From Phaeocystidibacter sp965659415 (lineage in GTDB: Bacteria; Bacteroidota; Bacteroidia; Flavobacteriales; Schleiferiaceae), in contig CBFHVA010000002.1 of assembly GCA_965659415.1 (NCBI GenBank), positions 124,001-188,000 of the forward strand: 64,000 nucleotides of DNA, read 5' to 3'. This document shows positions 42,391 through 51,900 of the stretch, piece after piece. The notes beneath the pieces were generated by a model. The model was not told the origin of the DNA and ran no database searches. It saw only the letters and a program-made list of their open reading frames with translations. Position 1 is the first letter of the stretch, and each line of letters opens with the position of its first letter. The position numbers and the translations under genes are program-made.

Positions 42391-42738
42391 CTAAGTCAGC
42401 AGTCCTGATTCTTCAAAATATTGAATGATGGCCTCTTTCATTAACCGGGTTTGATGTCCTGGTTTCAAATGAGGTAGGTTTTCTATTTTTCGATAATGAG
42501 GCCAGCCATCTTCATCAAATGCCTCAAACTCATAATACCCATAAGGTTCCAAAAGCCTACAAATTGCAATGTGCATTACGTTAAGTTTCTCGTCTTTCTT
42601 AAACTTGCGGTAGCCTTGACCTAATTCCTGTATACCAATCAAAAAGATGATTCCATCAATGTCTAGTTCATCGCCTGGAGCGAATCGATCCGACACAATT
42701 TGTACGGTTTTATCCCATTTTTCCTTCATTCCATCCAT
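42391..42738 (-). CDS. Conserved hypothetical protein
   Basis: 115 residues, cytoplasmic, no signal or membrane helix. Visible features: KWDKTVQIVSDRFAPGDELD, IIFLIGIQELGQGYRKFKKD and HIAICRLLEPYGYYEFEAFD, then WPHYRKIENLPHLK. Such proteins of about 110 residues recur in Flavobacteriales genomes without an assigned role. It overlaps the upstream extension of the divergent cvpA frame, but the two real starts (42738 and 42772) are separated by 33 bases of shared promoter space. Confidence 0.75.
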   Translation of the reverse strand: MDGMKEKWDKTVQIVSDRFAPGDELDIDGIIFLIGIQELGQGYRKFKKDEKLNVMHIAICRLLEPYGYYEFEAFDEDGWPHYRKIENLPHLKPGHQTRLMKEAIIQYFEESGLLT

Positions 42739-42771
42739 GGCGAGAGCTTATCCTCATTATCCTACAAAGCT

Positions 42772-43302
42772 ATGAACACTGTTGACATTGTTCTTCTAAT
42801 TCCGGTTCTATTTGGCTTTGTCCGCGGACTTTGGTCAGGGTTAATTCAAGAACTCGCCGGAATAGTGGGTATTGGAGTTGGGCTCATTCTGGGCTATCTC
42901 TTCAAGGAAGATGTAGTTGCAGCATTACAAAGTGAATTCGAGCTGAGCAATCAATCCTCCAATATCGTGGCTTTTGTGCTGCTTTTTATTGGCGGATTTT
43001 TAGCCGTGATGTTGCTCGCAAAATTGTTGACTAAAGGCACCTCTGCCGCTGGGTTGGGAATGCTCAATCGAGTGCTGGGTGGTCTTTTTGCAGCGTTGAA
43101 ATACGCCGTTTTCACGAGTATCATTCTCGCGTTCTTCAATCAAATCAATGAGTCGGTGGTGTTGGTAGAAAAGCAAAAACTCACCGAAAGCACGATGTAC
43201 AATGCTTACGGTGAGTTCAGTGATCTCTTATGGGAATACGTTCCCGAATCGGAAACTGAGCTTGACCTCGAATCAATCCAAGATCGCCTGGATCCCAGGT
43301 AA
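42772..43302 (+). CDS. CvpA family membrane protein
   Basis: 176 residues from ATG 42772 (NTVDIVLLIPVLFGFVRGLW). Four membrane helices (about 5-22, 27-46, 63-84 and 100-122) and the N-terminal FGFVRGLWSGLIQELAGIVG pattern match CvpA/colicin V production family. The biochemical role is unclear; homologues affect envelope integrity. The C-terminal tail is acidic (ESETELDLESIQDRLD) and its coding end overlaps the convergent pgk stop by 30 bases. Confidence 0.85.
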   Translation: MNTVDIVLLIPVLFGFVRGLWSGLIQELAGIVGIGVGLILGYLFKEDVVAALQSEFELSNQSSNIVAFVLLFIGGFLAVMLLAKLLTKGTSAAGLGMLNRVLGGLFAALKYAVFTSIILAFFNQINESVVLVEKQKLTESTMYNAYGEFSDLLWEYVPESETELDLESIQDRLDPR

Positions 43303-44463
43303 GGTTTTGCCCTCGAGGTATTCAAGCATCGCCCCTCCTCCTGTGCTCACATAGCTCACAGAATTTGCTAGATTGAATTGCTTAACGGCTGCTACGGAAT
43401 CGCCCCCCCCAACAAGCGAGAAGGCTCCATTTGAAGTAGCTGCAGCAATGGCTTTACCGACTTCCTTTGTCCCGGCACTGAAGGCGTCGAATTCAAAAAC
43501 TCCTAATGGTCCATTCCACAAAATGGTTTGGGATGCTTGAATCACTTTGGCGTAATTCTCAATCGTTTTTGGCCCGATATCCAAACCCATCCAGCCCGCT
43601 TGGATATCCATTGCGCCACTGATTTGGTTATTAGCGTCTGCCGCAAAGTTGTCGGCGTTTAGGGAGTCAACAGGCAAGTGTATGACCACATTCTTTTCTT
43701 CGGCCTTGGCTAAAATGGAGTTCGCCAGATCAAGTTTATCGTCTTCCACAAGTGAATTTCCTACTTGAGCACCTTGAGCTTTGAGGAAGGTATAGGCCAT
43801 TCCTCCGCCAATGATCAAGTGGTCAACGCGATCCATCAAGTGTGTGATGATGTCAATTTTGCTGCTCACTTTAGCGCCTCCCACAATAGCCGCTACGGGC
43901 TTTTTGTCGGAATGCAAAACCTTGTCCACATTCACAATCTCACTTCCCATCACATAGCCAAAAGCCTTCTTTCCTTCAAAAAACTTAGCAATCACGGCCG
44001 TGCTAGCATGTGCGCGATGTGCCGTTCCAAAGGCGTCATTTACATAAAAGTCGCCATGTTTGGCAAGCTGTTGAGCAAATGACTCATCTCCTTTCTCTTC
44101 GCCAGAGTAATATCTTAGGTTCTCCAATAAAAGCACTTCGCCTGATTGCAGATTGGCTGATAATTCAAAGGCTTTCTCCGATACGCAATCGTTGGCAAAT
44201 TGAACCTCTTGGTTCAGCAACGATGATAGATGCGCCTGCACTGGACGTAGAGAAAACTCTGGTTTAACCTCTCCCTTTGGGCGACCTAAATGTGACATCA
44301 GTACGATGGACCCTCCATCTGCTAGTACCTTCCGTACGGTTGGCAATGTGGCTTGAATACGCGTATCATCTGTAATTTCACCGTTGGAGTTTAAGGGAAC
44401 ATTGAAATCTACCCGGATTAAAACTCGTTGCCCGGCAAATGAAAAGTCATCGATTGTTTTCAT
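43273..44463 (-). CDS. pgk: Phosphoglycerate kinase
   Basis: About 396 residues from MKTIDDFSFAGQRVLIRVDF. RVDFNVPLN near 14-22, SHLGRPKGE near 59-67, GGAKVSSKID near 200 and the C-terminal GGGDSVAAVKQF near 350 are diagnostic of substrate and ATP binding. The frame is open seven codons further upstream (44484), but this overlaps the promoter -7 box. It interconverts 1,3-bisphosphoglycerate and 3-phosphoglycerate in glycolysis. Transcribed from a strong-looking promoter at 44484-44513. Confidence 0.97.
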   Translation of the reverse strand: MKTIDDFSFAGQRVLIRVDFNVPLNSNGEITDDTRIQATLPTVRKVLADGGSIVLMSHLGRPKGEVKPEFSLRPVQAHLSSLLNQEVQFANDCVSEKAFELSANLQSGEVLLLENLRYYSGEEKGDESFAQQLAKHGDFYVNDAFGTAHRAHASTAVIAKFFEGKKAFGYVMGSEIVNVDKVLHSDKKPVAAIVGGAKVSSKIDIITHLMDRVDHLIIGGGMAYTFLKAQGAQVGNSLVEDDKLDLANSILAKAEEKNVVIHLPVDSLNADNFAADANNQISGAMDIQAGWMGLDIGPKTIENYAKVIQASQTILWNGPLGVFEFDAFSAGTKEVGKAIAAATSNGAFSLVGGGDSVAAVKQFNLANSVSYVSTGGGAMLEYLEGKTLPGIQAILD

Positions 44464-44483
44464 AGCTGCTTCTTGGATTTCCA

Positions 44484-44513
44484 CAAAAGTAACACCCTTG
44501 TTGACAGGAACAA
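44484..44513 (-). promoter_or_regulatory. Promoter of pgk
   Basis: On the minus strand TTG (44511-44513) and TACTTTTG (44484-44491) are separated by exactly 19 bases, a full match to the Bacteroidota TTG-N19-TAnnTTTG consensus. The start would fall about 15 bases upstream of the pgk ATG at 44463. Confidence 0.7.
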
Positions 44514-44540
44514 CAACCGAAAGATTTTTACCTTCGTCTC

Positions 44541-45671
44541 ATGCACTTTTCGGACATTCCTGGCCTTCATCAACTCAAGCAGCGACTCCAACAAAACATA
44601 AAAGCGGGTAAGGTTCCACACGCCCAAATGTTTGCCGGAGCAGAAGGCTCAGCGGCCCTTGCGTTGGCTGTTGCTTATGCTCAATATGCGCAGTGTGAAA
44701 ACCCCGCGGATGATTCTTGCGGGGGGTGTCCATCTTGCAAGCAGTACAATCAATTGCAGCACCCTGACTTGCACTTCGCCTTTCCAGTGGCTAAGACCAA
44801 GGACTCCAGCGATAAACCAACCAGCGACGACTTCTTGTCTCCTTGGCGTAACAACCTGATTTCCAACCCTTACCTTCTTTATATCGAATGGCTTGCTGCC
44901 ATTGGTGTTGAAAACAAACAAGCTCAACTATCTGTTTTACAGTCAAGTAAGATTGCTGAAAAGCTTCAATTGAAGAGCTACAGTGGTGGATTAAAGGTGC
45001 TAATTTTATGGATGCCTGAGAAGCTGCACACGGCGGCGGCGAATAAGCTACTAAAGCTGATAGAAGAGCCAGAACCAAAGACGTTGATTATTCTTGTCAC
45101 GCATCATGAAGACAGCGTGCTTGGCACGATTCGATCTCGATGTCAAACGGTGAATGTACCTCCAATTCAAACTGCGGAGTTGTCTGAATTCGTCGATAAG
45201 CACAATAACACTGGGGTTTCAAATACACTAGTTGCGTCCATTGCACAGGGACAACCAGGTCAAGCTTTACACGTTCTACAAAACCCACAATGGCTGCAAG
45301 ATGATGCAGAACGATTTGTGAACTGGGTGCGTGTGAGCTTTCAATTAAAGGTACAGGGAATGATCGAATGGTCGGAGAGCACGGCTACTTTGGGTAGAGA
45401 ACGGCTGAAGAGTTTTCTGCATTTTGCCCTTGACGGATTTGAACAAGCACTCACCCATAACTACCAGGCTCACCAGAACAATCCATTTGAGATCAGCGGC
45501 ATCAACTTCCAATTCGAAAAATTCTCTCCGTTCGTTCACAACTTGAACATTTCAGAAATCAGCCAATACATCAATCTGGCTATTTATGAAATTGAACGAA
45601 ACTTGAATCCAAAAGTGGTTCTATTGGACCTTTCCTTTCAGATCGCTCGCGCATTAAATGTAAAGGCTTGA
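44541..45671 (+). CDS. holB: DNA polymerase III subunit delta'
   Basis: 376 residues. The zinc-binding module is seen as CENPADDSCGGCPSCKQ (about residues 52-68); the clamp-loader SRC motif as TIRSRCQTVNVPP (about 196-208); and EKLHTAAANKLLKLIEEPEP (about 155-174) is the sensor-preceding helix. There is no intact P-loop, as expected for delta'. It works in the gamma/tau complex that loads the sliding clamp. It is divergent from pgk, with only 77 bases between the starts. Confidence 0.93.
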   Translation: MHFSDIPGLHQLKQRLQQNIKAGKVPHAQMFAGAEGSAALALAVAYAQYAQCENPADDSCGGCPSCKQYNQLQHPDLHFAFPVAKTKDSSDKPTSDDFLSPWRNNLISNPYLLYIEWLAAIGVENKQAQLSVLQSSKIAEKLQLKSYSGGLKVLILWMPEKLHTAAANKLLKLIEEPEPKTLIILVTHHEDSVLGTIRSRCQTVNVPPIQTAELSEFVDKHNNTGVSNTLVASIAQGQPGQALHVLQNPQWLQDDAERFVNWVRVSFQLKVQGMIEWSESTATLGRERLKSFLHFALDGFEQALTHNYQAHQNNPFEISGINFQFEKFSPFVHNLNISEISQYINLAIYEIERNLNPKVVLLDLSFQIARALNVKA

Positions 45672-45763
45672 CATTCAGGTCTTTAAAAACGGGCTGTTTG
45701 CGACAACTTCTTGTCTTGCTGGGGCGTCGTGCCGCAGGGGGCTTAAAGTCGCTTAAAACGGCT

Positions 45764-46651
45764 CTAAACCGTCTTTTTCAGGACATAAACCAAGCTGCTC
45801 ATGTTCTTTTCGCTTCTACCAGCCATGTTTGAGGATAATCCGGTCAGAAATGCCTGAAGTGGACGCATCGTTCCGGACTTGTATTTCTCAGACAGCAGAG
45901 AAACGTAGAACGAATCAAACGGCATGTTTTTCACTTCGCAAAGTTCAAATCCGTTTTTCAAGGCTAGCGCTTTCATCGACTCTTTTGAAAAATGCCATAG
46001 GTGAATGGGTACATCCCATGCTGCCCAATGGACTCCATAATGACGAGCATCCTTACTCTCATAGTTAGGCACAGCAATGAACAAGTATCCTTCAGAAGCA
46101 AGGAGGTCATTAAACTTCTTAAAGTGATAATTCAGGTTTGGAAGGTGTTCCAGAACGTGCCACATTGTTATAGCGTTGAAGCCCCCTTCTTTCAAATCAT
46201 CCAGCGAGGCAAACGGTTCTATTCCATGTTCCGTTTTCGCATTAGCGCGTGCAACTTCACTTGGCTCAACTCCTGAAATGGTCCACCCTTTCGATTTACA
46301 CTCATTCAAGAAGTGGGCGGTTCCGCAACCCATGTCTAGAAGTTTACCTTTCTGCGCATACTGCTCAACCCATTTCCTCTTATCGCCCACGGCTTTATTT
46401 CGAACAATCTGATAAGCCTTGCTGAATAAACTTTTCTTTGTGTTGCTATGCGAAATATAGTCCTCGCTTTCGTAATACTTACCCAATTCAGCATCCGCAG
46501 GTCGCGGCGATGTAGCCAAGAAACCACACGAATCACATTTCACAATGGTGAAATTCTCTTGACTTACCATGTGGTCATTTACCACACTGTGATCTGAAAA
46601 AGACGTGCCCTCACAAACGGGACATTGATCAATAGTTACCTGTTGTTCCAC
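45764..46651 (-). CDS. Class I SAM-dependent methyltransferase with N-terminal zinc ribbon
   Basis: About 296 residues. The N-terminal CPVC and CDSCG pairs (about residues 10-13 and 38-42) form a zinc ribbon; SAM motif I is GKLLDMGCGTAHFL (about 100-113), with ITMWHVLEHLPN (about 160) as motif II/III. The architecture matches Methyltransf_23-type enzymes of cell-surface glycan or lipid loci; the substrate is unknown. The frame extends upstream to 46720 inside mnmG, but that part does not look like the family, so I chose GTG 46651. That codon lies within a parS-like site. Confidence 0.85.
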   Translation of the reverse strand: MEQQVTIDQCPVCEGTSFSDHSVVNDHMVSQENFTIVKCDSCGFLATSPRPADAELGKYYESEDYISHSNTKKSLFSKAYQIVRNKAVGDKRKWVEQYAQKGKLLDMGCGTAHFLNECKSKGWTISGVEPSEVARANAKTEHGIEPFASLDDLKEGGFNAITMWHVLEHLPNLNYHFKKFNDLLASEGYLFIAVPNYESKDARHYGVHWAAWDVPIHLWHFSKESMKALALKNGFELCEVKNMPFDSFYVSLLSEKYKSGTMRPLQAFLTGLSSNMAGRSEKNMSSLVYVLKKTV

Positions 46652-46659
46652 GTGAAACG
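46644..46659. promoter_or_regulatory. parS-like centromere site
   Basis: TGTTCCACGTGAAACG matches the ParB recognition 16-mer TGTTnCACGTGAAACA at 15 of 16 positions. It lies between mnmG and the methyltransferase start. ParB loads at such sites near replication origins and recruits SMC. Confidence 0.8.
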
Positions 46660-46667
46660 ATGTGTAT

Positions 46668-48539
46668 TTATCTTCCCATATGCACCAACAAAACACTAAT
46701 ATCTGCAGGCGAAACACCACTAATACGTGAGGCTTGGGAAACAGTTGCTGGGCGAATATCGGACAATTTTGTGCGCGCCTCCATGCTCAAGCTCGTAATA
46801 TCTGAATAGTTGAATTCTTGAGGAATACGAATGTTCTCTAGGCGTTGCATCTTGTTTACATTCTCTTGCTCCTTTCGGATATATCCTTCATACTTCAAGT
46901 CGATTTCAACTTGCTCAATTACGTCAGGGTCCAAATCTGCAACTTTCAATTGCTCTTGTATTGAATCTATAGAAAGAAGGTCCATTAGGTGTATTTCCGG
47001 CCGACCAATAAATGTGATCAGTTTATTCTTCTGACGCGCAGGTGCAGAATTCAATTTCTCTAAAACTGGATTTATATCTGCCGGTTCAATGCTGAGGTCA
47101 GCTAGCCATTCTTTCAACTGCTGAATGCCACTTTCTTTCTCCACAACCCGATTCAAACGCTCATCACTCGCAAGCCCCCAGGCATGAGAGAGCTTTGTCA
47201 ATCGCAAGTCAGCATTGTCTTGTCGCAACAACAATCTAAACTCTGCCCTTGAGGTAAACATGCGATAAGGCTCCTCTGTGCCCTTGGTGATCAAGTCATC
47301 GATAAGCACACCAATATATGCCTGACTCCTGTCGAGAACAACCTCTCCTTCACCATTTAATTTTCGATGGGCATTCATACCAGCCATCAAGCCTTGGCTA
47401 GCCGCTTCTTCGTATCCCGTTGTGCCGTTAATCTGTCCAGCGAAGAACAGGTTCTCAACCAACTTCGTTTCAAGTGTGTGCTTGAGTTGTGTTGGTGGGA
47501 AATAGTCATACTCAATCGCATAACCCGGACGAAAGAAACGAACATCCTCAAATCCTGGAACCTTTCTCAGCGCCTCCACCTGCACTTCCTCTGGCAGGGA
47601 AGTACTAAATCCATTGATATAATATTCAACCGAATCCCAATTCTCCGGCTCGACAAAGAGCTGATGACGATCCTTATCCGCGAATCGATGAATCTTATCC
47701 TCGATACTCGGACAATAACGTGGCCCTTTACTTTCTATGGCACCATTAAACATCGGACTTCGGTCAAATCCGCTCTTCAATGTGACATGAACTTCAGGGC
47801 TGGTATAAGCAATCCAACAACTCCTCTGCTCGGTCATTGGATACTGTTTAAGATATGAAAAGTGACCTGGTACCTCGTCGCCCTTCTGCTCCTCAAACTT
47901 AGAAAAGTCCAGAGACCTTCCATCCACTCTAGGCGGGGTTCCAGTCTTCATTCGCCCTGACTCAAACCCCATATCCACAAGTTGCTCAGTAATACCCTTA
48001 GCCGAGCGTTCACCGGCTCGACCACCACCAAAGTTCTTCTCGCCTATATGTATCAAACCATTTAAGAAGGTGCCGTTCGTCAAGATCACCGCCTTGCCTC
48101 GAATCTCCACCCCCATTCCTGTCCTTACTCCAACTAGCTGACCATTATCCATCCAGAGGCTAGTGACCATGTCTTGAAAGAAATCAAGCGTTGGGATTCG
48201 CTCTAACGCCAATCGCCATTCTTCAGCAAAGCGCCATCTATCACTTTGAACGCGTGGGCTCCACATCGCTGGACCTTTACTTCTATTCAACATGCGAAAC
48301 TGTATGGCCGTCTTATCCGTGATGATACCACTCAAGCCACCCATCGCATCAATCTCACGTATGATCTGACCTTTTGCCACGCCGCCCATAGCTGGGTTAC
48401 ACGACATCTGGCCAATGGTTTGAAGATTCATGGTCACCAACAAGGTCCTACTACCCATATTAGCAGCAGCTGCGGCCGCCTCATTACCGGCATGACCACC
48501 ACCTACAACTATCACATCATATTCGTCTCTCGTCATCAT
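46668..48539 (-). CDS. mnmG: tRNA uridine-5-carboxymethylaminomethyl synthesis enzyme MnmG
   Basis: 623 residues. The FAD-binding Rossmann motif is VIVVGGGHAGNEAA (about 9-22); MSCNPAMGGVAKGQIIREID (about 45-64) and GTPPRVDGRSLDFS (about 198-211) are GidA signatures; the C-terminal helical domain (LSMEARTKLSDIRPATVSQA) binds MnmE. With MnmE it modifies U34 of several tRNAs. In many bacteria mnmG (gidA) lies near oriC, consistent with the parS sites on both sides of it here. The ATG pair at its start allows either 48539 or 48536. Confidence 0.98.
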   Translation of the reverse strand: MMTRDEYDVIVVGGGHAGNEAAAAAANMGSRTLLVTMNLQTIGQMSCNPAMGGVAKGQIIREIDAMGGLSGIITDKTAIQFRMLNRSKGPAMWSPRVQSDRWRFAEEWRLALERIPTLDFFQDMVTSLWMDNGQLVGVRTGMGVEIRGKAVILTNGTFLNGLIHIGEKNFGGGRAGERSAKGITEQLVDMGFESGRMKTGTPPRVDGRSLDFSKFEEQKGDEVPGHFSYLKQYPMTEQRSCWIAYTSPEVHVTLKSGFDRSPMFNGAIESKGPRYCPSIEDKIHRFADKDRHQLFVEPENWDSVEYYINGFSTSLPEEVQVEALRKVPGFEDVRFFRPGYAIEYDYFPPTQLKHTLETKLVENLFFAGQINGTTGYEEAASQGLMAGMNAHRKLNGEGEVVLDRSQAYIGVLIDDLITKGTEEPYRMFTSRAEFRLLLRQDNADLRLTKLSHAWGLASDERLNRVVEKESGIQQLKEWLADLSIEPADINPVLEKLNSAPARQKNKLITFIGRPEIHLMDLLSIDSIQEQLKVADLDPDVIEQVEIDLKYEGYIRKEQENVNKMQRLENIRIPQEFNYSDITSLSMEARTKLSDIRPATVSQASRISGVSPADISVLLVHMGR

Positions 48540-48541
48540 AG

Positions 48542-48557
48542 CGTTCCACGTGAAACT
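48542..48557. promoter_or_regulatory. parS-like centromere site
   Basis: CGTTCCACGTGAAACT keeps the full 14-base core GTTCCACGTGAAAC of ParB sites, with both outer bases differing from consensus. It is immediately upstream of the mnmG start, in the 19-base gap to ybeY, 1.9 kb from the other site and in the same orientation. Confidence 0.75.
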
Positions 48558-48558
48558 T

Positions 48559-48975
48559 TTAAGGGCGCAAAGCTAGATATTTATCTTCTAACTGCCTCAT
48601 AATCAACTTCTCCTCTTCAGTAGCGTCATTATACCCACATAAATGCAATAATCCATGGACTACTACCCGATCGCGCTCTTCTATGTTATTGTTATTCAGT
48701 TGTTTACCGTTGTCGCGAATACGGTCAACACTCAATATAAAATCTCCTGATACTTTCCCATCTATCACCTCTCCATAGGTAATGATATCCGTATAATAAT
48801 CATGGTTCAGCAGCCTCCGGTTCTCAGCAAGCATTATTTCATCAGAAACAAATGAATAATTCAGCCGGCGGATTAATAAACCGAAATCCTCAAGCATGGC
48901 CGAAAGCCAGGGATCGATGTAGTGGGTCAAGTCCGACCATTCATCGGGAAGATTGTGCAAATAGACGCGTTTCAT
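48559..48975 (-). CDS. ybeY: Endoribonuclease YbeY (16S rRNA maturation)
   Basis: 138 residues. The metal site is HGLLHLCGYNDATEEE (about 107-122); the third ligand position is Asp where E. coli has His, which from memory is usual in Bacteroidota homologues. TDIITYGEVIDGKVSGDFIL (about 62-81) is the other conserved block. YbeY is needed for 16S rRNA 3'-end processing and ribosome quality control. It overlaps the DUF4175 gene by 4 bases. Confidence 0.93.
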   Translation of the reverse strand: MKRVYLHNLPDEWSDLTHYIDPWLSAMLEDFGLLIRRLNYSFVSDEIMLAENRRLLNHDYYTDIITYGEVIDGKVSGDFILSVDRIRDNGKQLNNNNIEERDRVVVHGLLHLCGYNDATEEEKLIMRQLEDKYLALRP

Positions 48976-51900
48976 AGCCTACGAAGGTAGGGAGAAGTGC
49001 GTTCCCGATAGTACGGTGTTAGAAGTGGGGTTTCGTATCTAATCTCCTCTCTGCGCTCTCTGGCCTTCCTCAAAAACTCCTCTTGGTATTGCTCTCTCAA
49101 TTCTTGGTACCGATCACCCGTTTGAGATTCTCGTTGATCATCCTGTTCTTGCAAACGCTCAGCCTCTTCCAGCTCCAACATCTTCACCTCTATTTCACGC
49201 TGACGCTCCCAAAAATCGGAGTCAAAATTCCGATTCGCCAAATCTCTTTCATTCTCCTTGAGCAGCTCCTCCAAATCCCCATTACCATTCTCTCCTGCAG
49301 ATCCCTTTAGCATTTCTCGTATCTCGTTCTGTCGCGACATCATCTCTACAATTTCTCTGCTCATCCCTCCATCAGAACCCTGCCCGCCTTCACCACTCTG
49401 CCCGTTCTTTCCTTCACTTTCACCCTCACTCTCACCTTCACTTTGGCCCTCACCTTCTCCGGAGCCTGGTTGTTGACCCATCTGTTGCATTTGCTGACTT
49501 AGCTGTTGTTGCATCTTACGCATATTGCTCATTGAGGGCTTGGATCCTCCAGGATTCTGACACGTTTGATCACCTTGCATCATTCCGCTCATCTGTTGCT
49601 GAATCTGATCCATAGTAACATCCATCATCAGCGCCAATTCGTTCAGTGCTAGCATGCTCTCTCTCATCGAAGAATTTGCCTGTGGCATCTGGCGCTCACT
49701 CATGGTAGCATTGGAGCGCTCCATGTTCTGCTTCACCATAATCATCCACTCCGTTACAGTTGCCTCTACCTGCGGAACACGCTCGATGAGCGTGCTTAAA
49801 CTATCCTCTACTATTTCGTAAGCCTTGCGCAGATCTTGTTGCCTCTTCATCCAATCCACCACCACCGGGTCGCTTGGCTGCTCGCCCATATCATTGCTCA
49901 AGAGCGCTTCCTGATCTACGCTCAAATGAACCAGGTTTGTCAATATCCTTCTCAAATTCGCCAGGTTCTCCACGTGCATCTCCATCTGCATGCTCATTAC
50001 AGAACTACTCATTTGCTCCATCATCTTTTGCATGCTTTCGCTCGACCGCTCTTGCTGTTCATTGGCTCCAGAAGGGTCCCCTTCCTGCAGCTCATCTGAG
50101 CTCTCCTGCATGGATTCACTCGTTTCTTCACCTTGTTCTTTAGGTGAATCGAAAGACATTGGACTCTTGAGTTCTTGATTTTCTTGCTCTAAGGCGTCAA
50201 GGTTATTCATCCAATCCTCAAACCTCTCATTTAACTCTTCTTGCTCGGACTGAGTATCGTCAGACCGCTCGCTTAAATCTTGCTGTTCCTGCTGCATCTG
50301 TTCCAGCTCTTGTAGTGCTTGATCTACGTTCTGCTCGAAATTCAGACGTTTCATGAGCTCTTCCATCCGCTCTGCGTCCATCTGCATGCGTTCGTTTTCA
50401 TACTGGACGCGCTTCATCCAATCCCGAAGGTTGTCTTCATTCATATCCTCGCCGTCTTCCTCCATCTCCTTGATAAGCTCTTCGAGTTTATCGGTATCCA
50501 TCTCTTCCAAGAGGCGCTCGAGCTCTTCTCTTTTCTCAGCATTCTCCGAGTTCTCGGGATCATTCACTATCCTCTCCTCATTCTGTTGCTTCAGCGACTC
50601 TACCATCTCATTCCAACGTTCCATTAACTCCTGCTGCTGCTCCTGTAGCTGGCGTTTCATTTGATTCTGCCGCCACTCATTTGCTCCCTCAACAAGTCGT
50701 TGTTCAAGAGTTTCTCGGAGCTGTTTACTCTCCTCCTGCTTCTCTCTGAACTCTCGAATATCCTCTACGCGATCACGGTCTCTTTCGCTTAAAGCTTCTG
50801 CTCGGTCTGAAGCGCTTGGCACAACCAATTTGAAAGGACCAAATCGGCTCGATTTTGACCCATTGATTCCATCGTTATCACGCACTTCTACTTCAAAGGA
50901 AATATCTCCTTCTAGGGGTTCAAAAACGGTGCTCCATGAGTTGGCATCGCGGGTTATGACTTGCCGAGCGCGTAACCCCTCTTCCTTGTAAACGTTGAGT
51001 TGTATTGAACGAATTCCATAATCATCACTTACCTGTCCAGAGGCATACACCGTGCCTGTCACCGAGTCTAATCTCCAGTCTCCCTGAATAACAGGATGCC
51101 TATCTGGTATAATATCGATGGAGTACTCTCCGGTTCGAAAAACAGTTCCATTGAGGTTTCGCCCTTCAATTCTGTATTGTTTGTTTTTGCGAACCACTTC
51201 GTCGGCCAACCAGCTCGAAGCAGCTTTCGTTGCTATTGTATATCCCTCCGTATCATCAATAATGACAGAATCAACGTTCTCCCATCCCGTCGACCAACTC
51301 ACCTTGCTGCCCTCTGGGACAATTCCATCACCTGCACCTTCAGTTCTAAAAGGAGCGATTCCTGTGTAGGCAGGGGGCATCACATCCATAACGAAGGAGT
51401 TCAACGCTGGAACAGCTAGCACATCAGCTTTATAGTTACCACTGCGGAATCCCATCGCTTCAAATTGTATGTTAGCCGCTTTAGACAATCTGGTAATCTT
51501 CCAATGAAATGCCCCCGAGGCATTGCGTTGCATGGGCAGCTTTTCATCATCAATCCAAATAAATGCATCGCTTGGCAACTTATCGCCTGAAAAGGACAAA
51601 TCAATTTGTAAAGGCTCTCCTTGCCTCACCAACCAGCCCTGATCTGAAACAAATTCAAAAGGTGCTTTAGGCTGGTAGGCGGTCTGGTAATCGAAGAATC
51701 TTTCCGACCCCTCGGTGACTAAACCACCGTTGAACGCGGCGGTAATCAATACCATGCTCAATGGGATGGATGTGAATATGGTCACTCTCTTCAGTATTCG
51801 AAAGTCGAGTGATTGAAGCAGATTTTCTTGCTTCAACTCCGCATTCTTCTGTTCCAATAACGTTTTCAAGTAGTCAGGAGAAACAACCCTACTCGATTCG

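Noticed and set aside
45690..45790. Terminator after holB (ACGG...CCGT followed by TTTTT)
   Set aside because: The stem is only 4-5 bp and overlaps the convergent methyltransferase end; too weak to claim.
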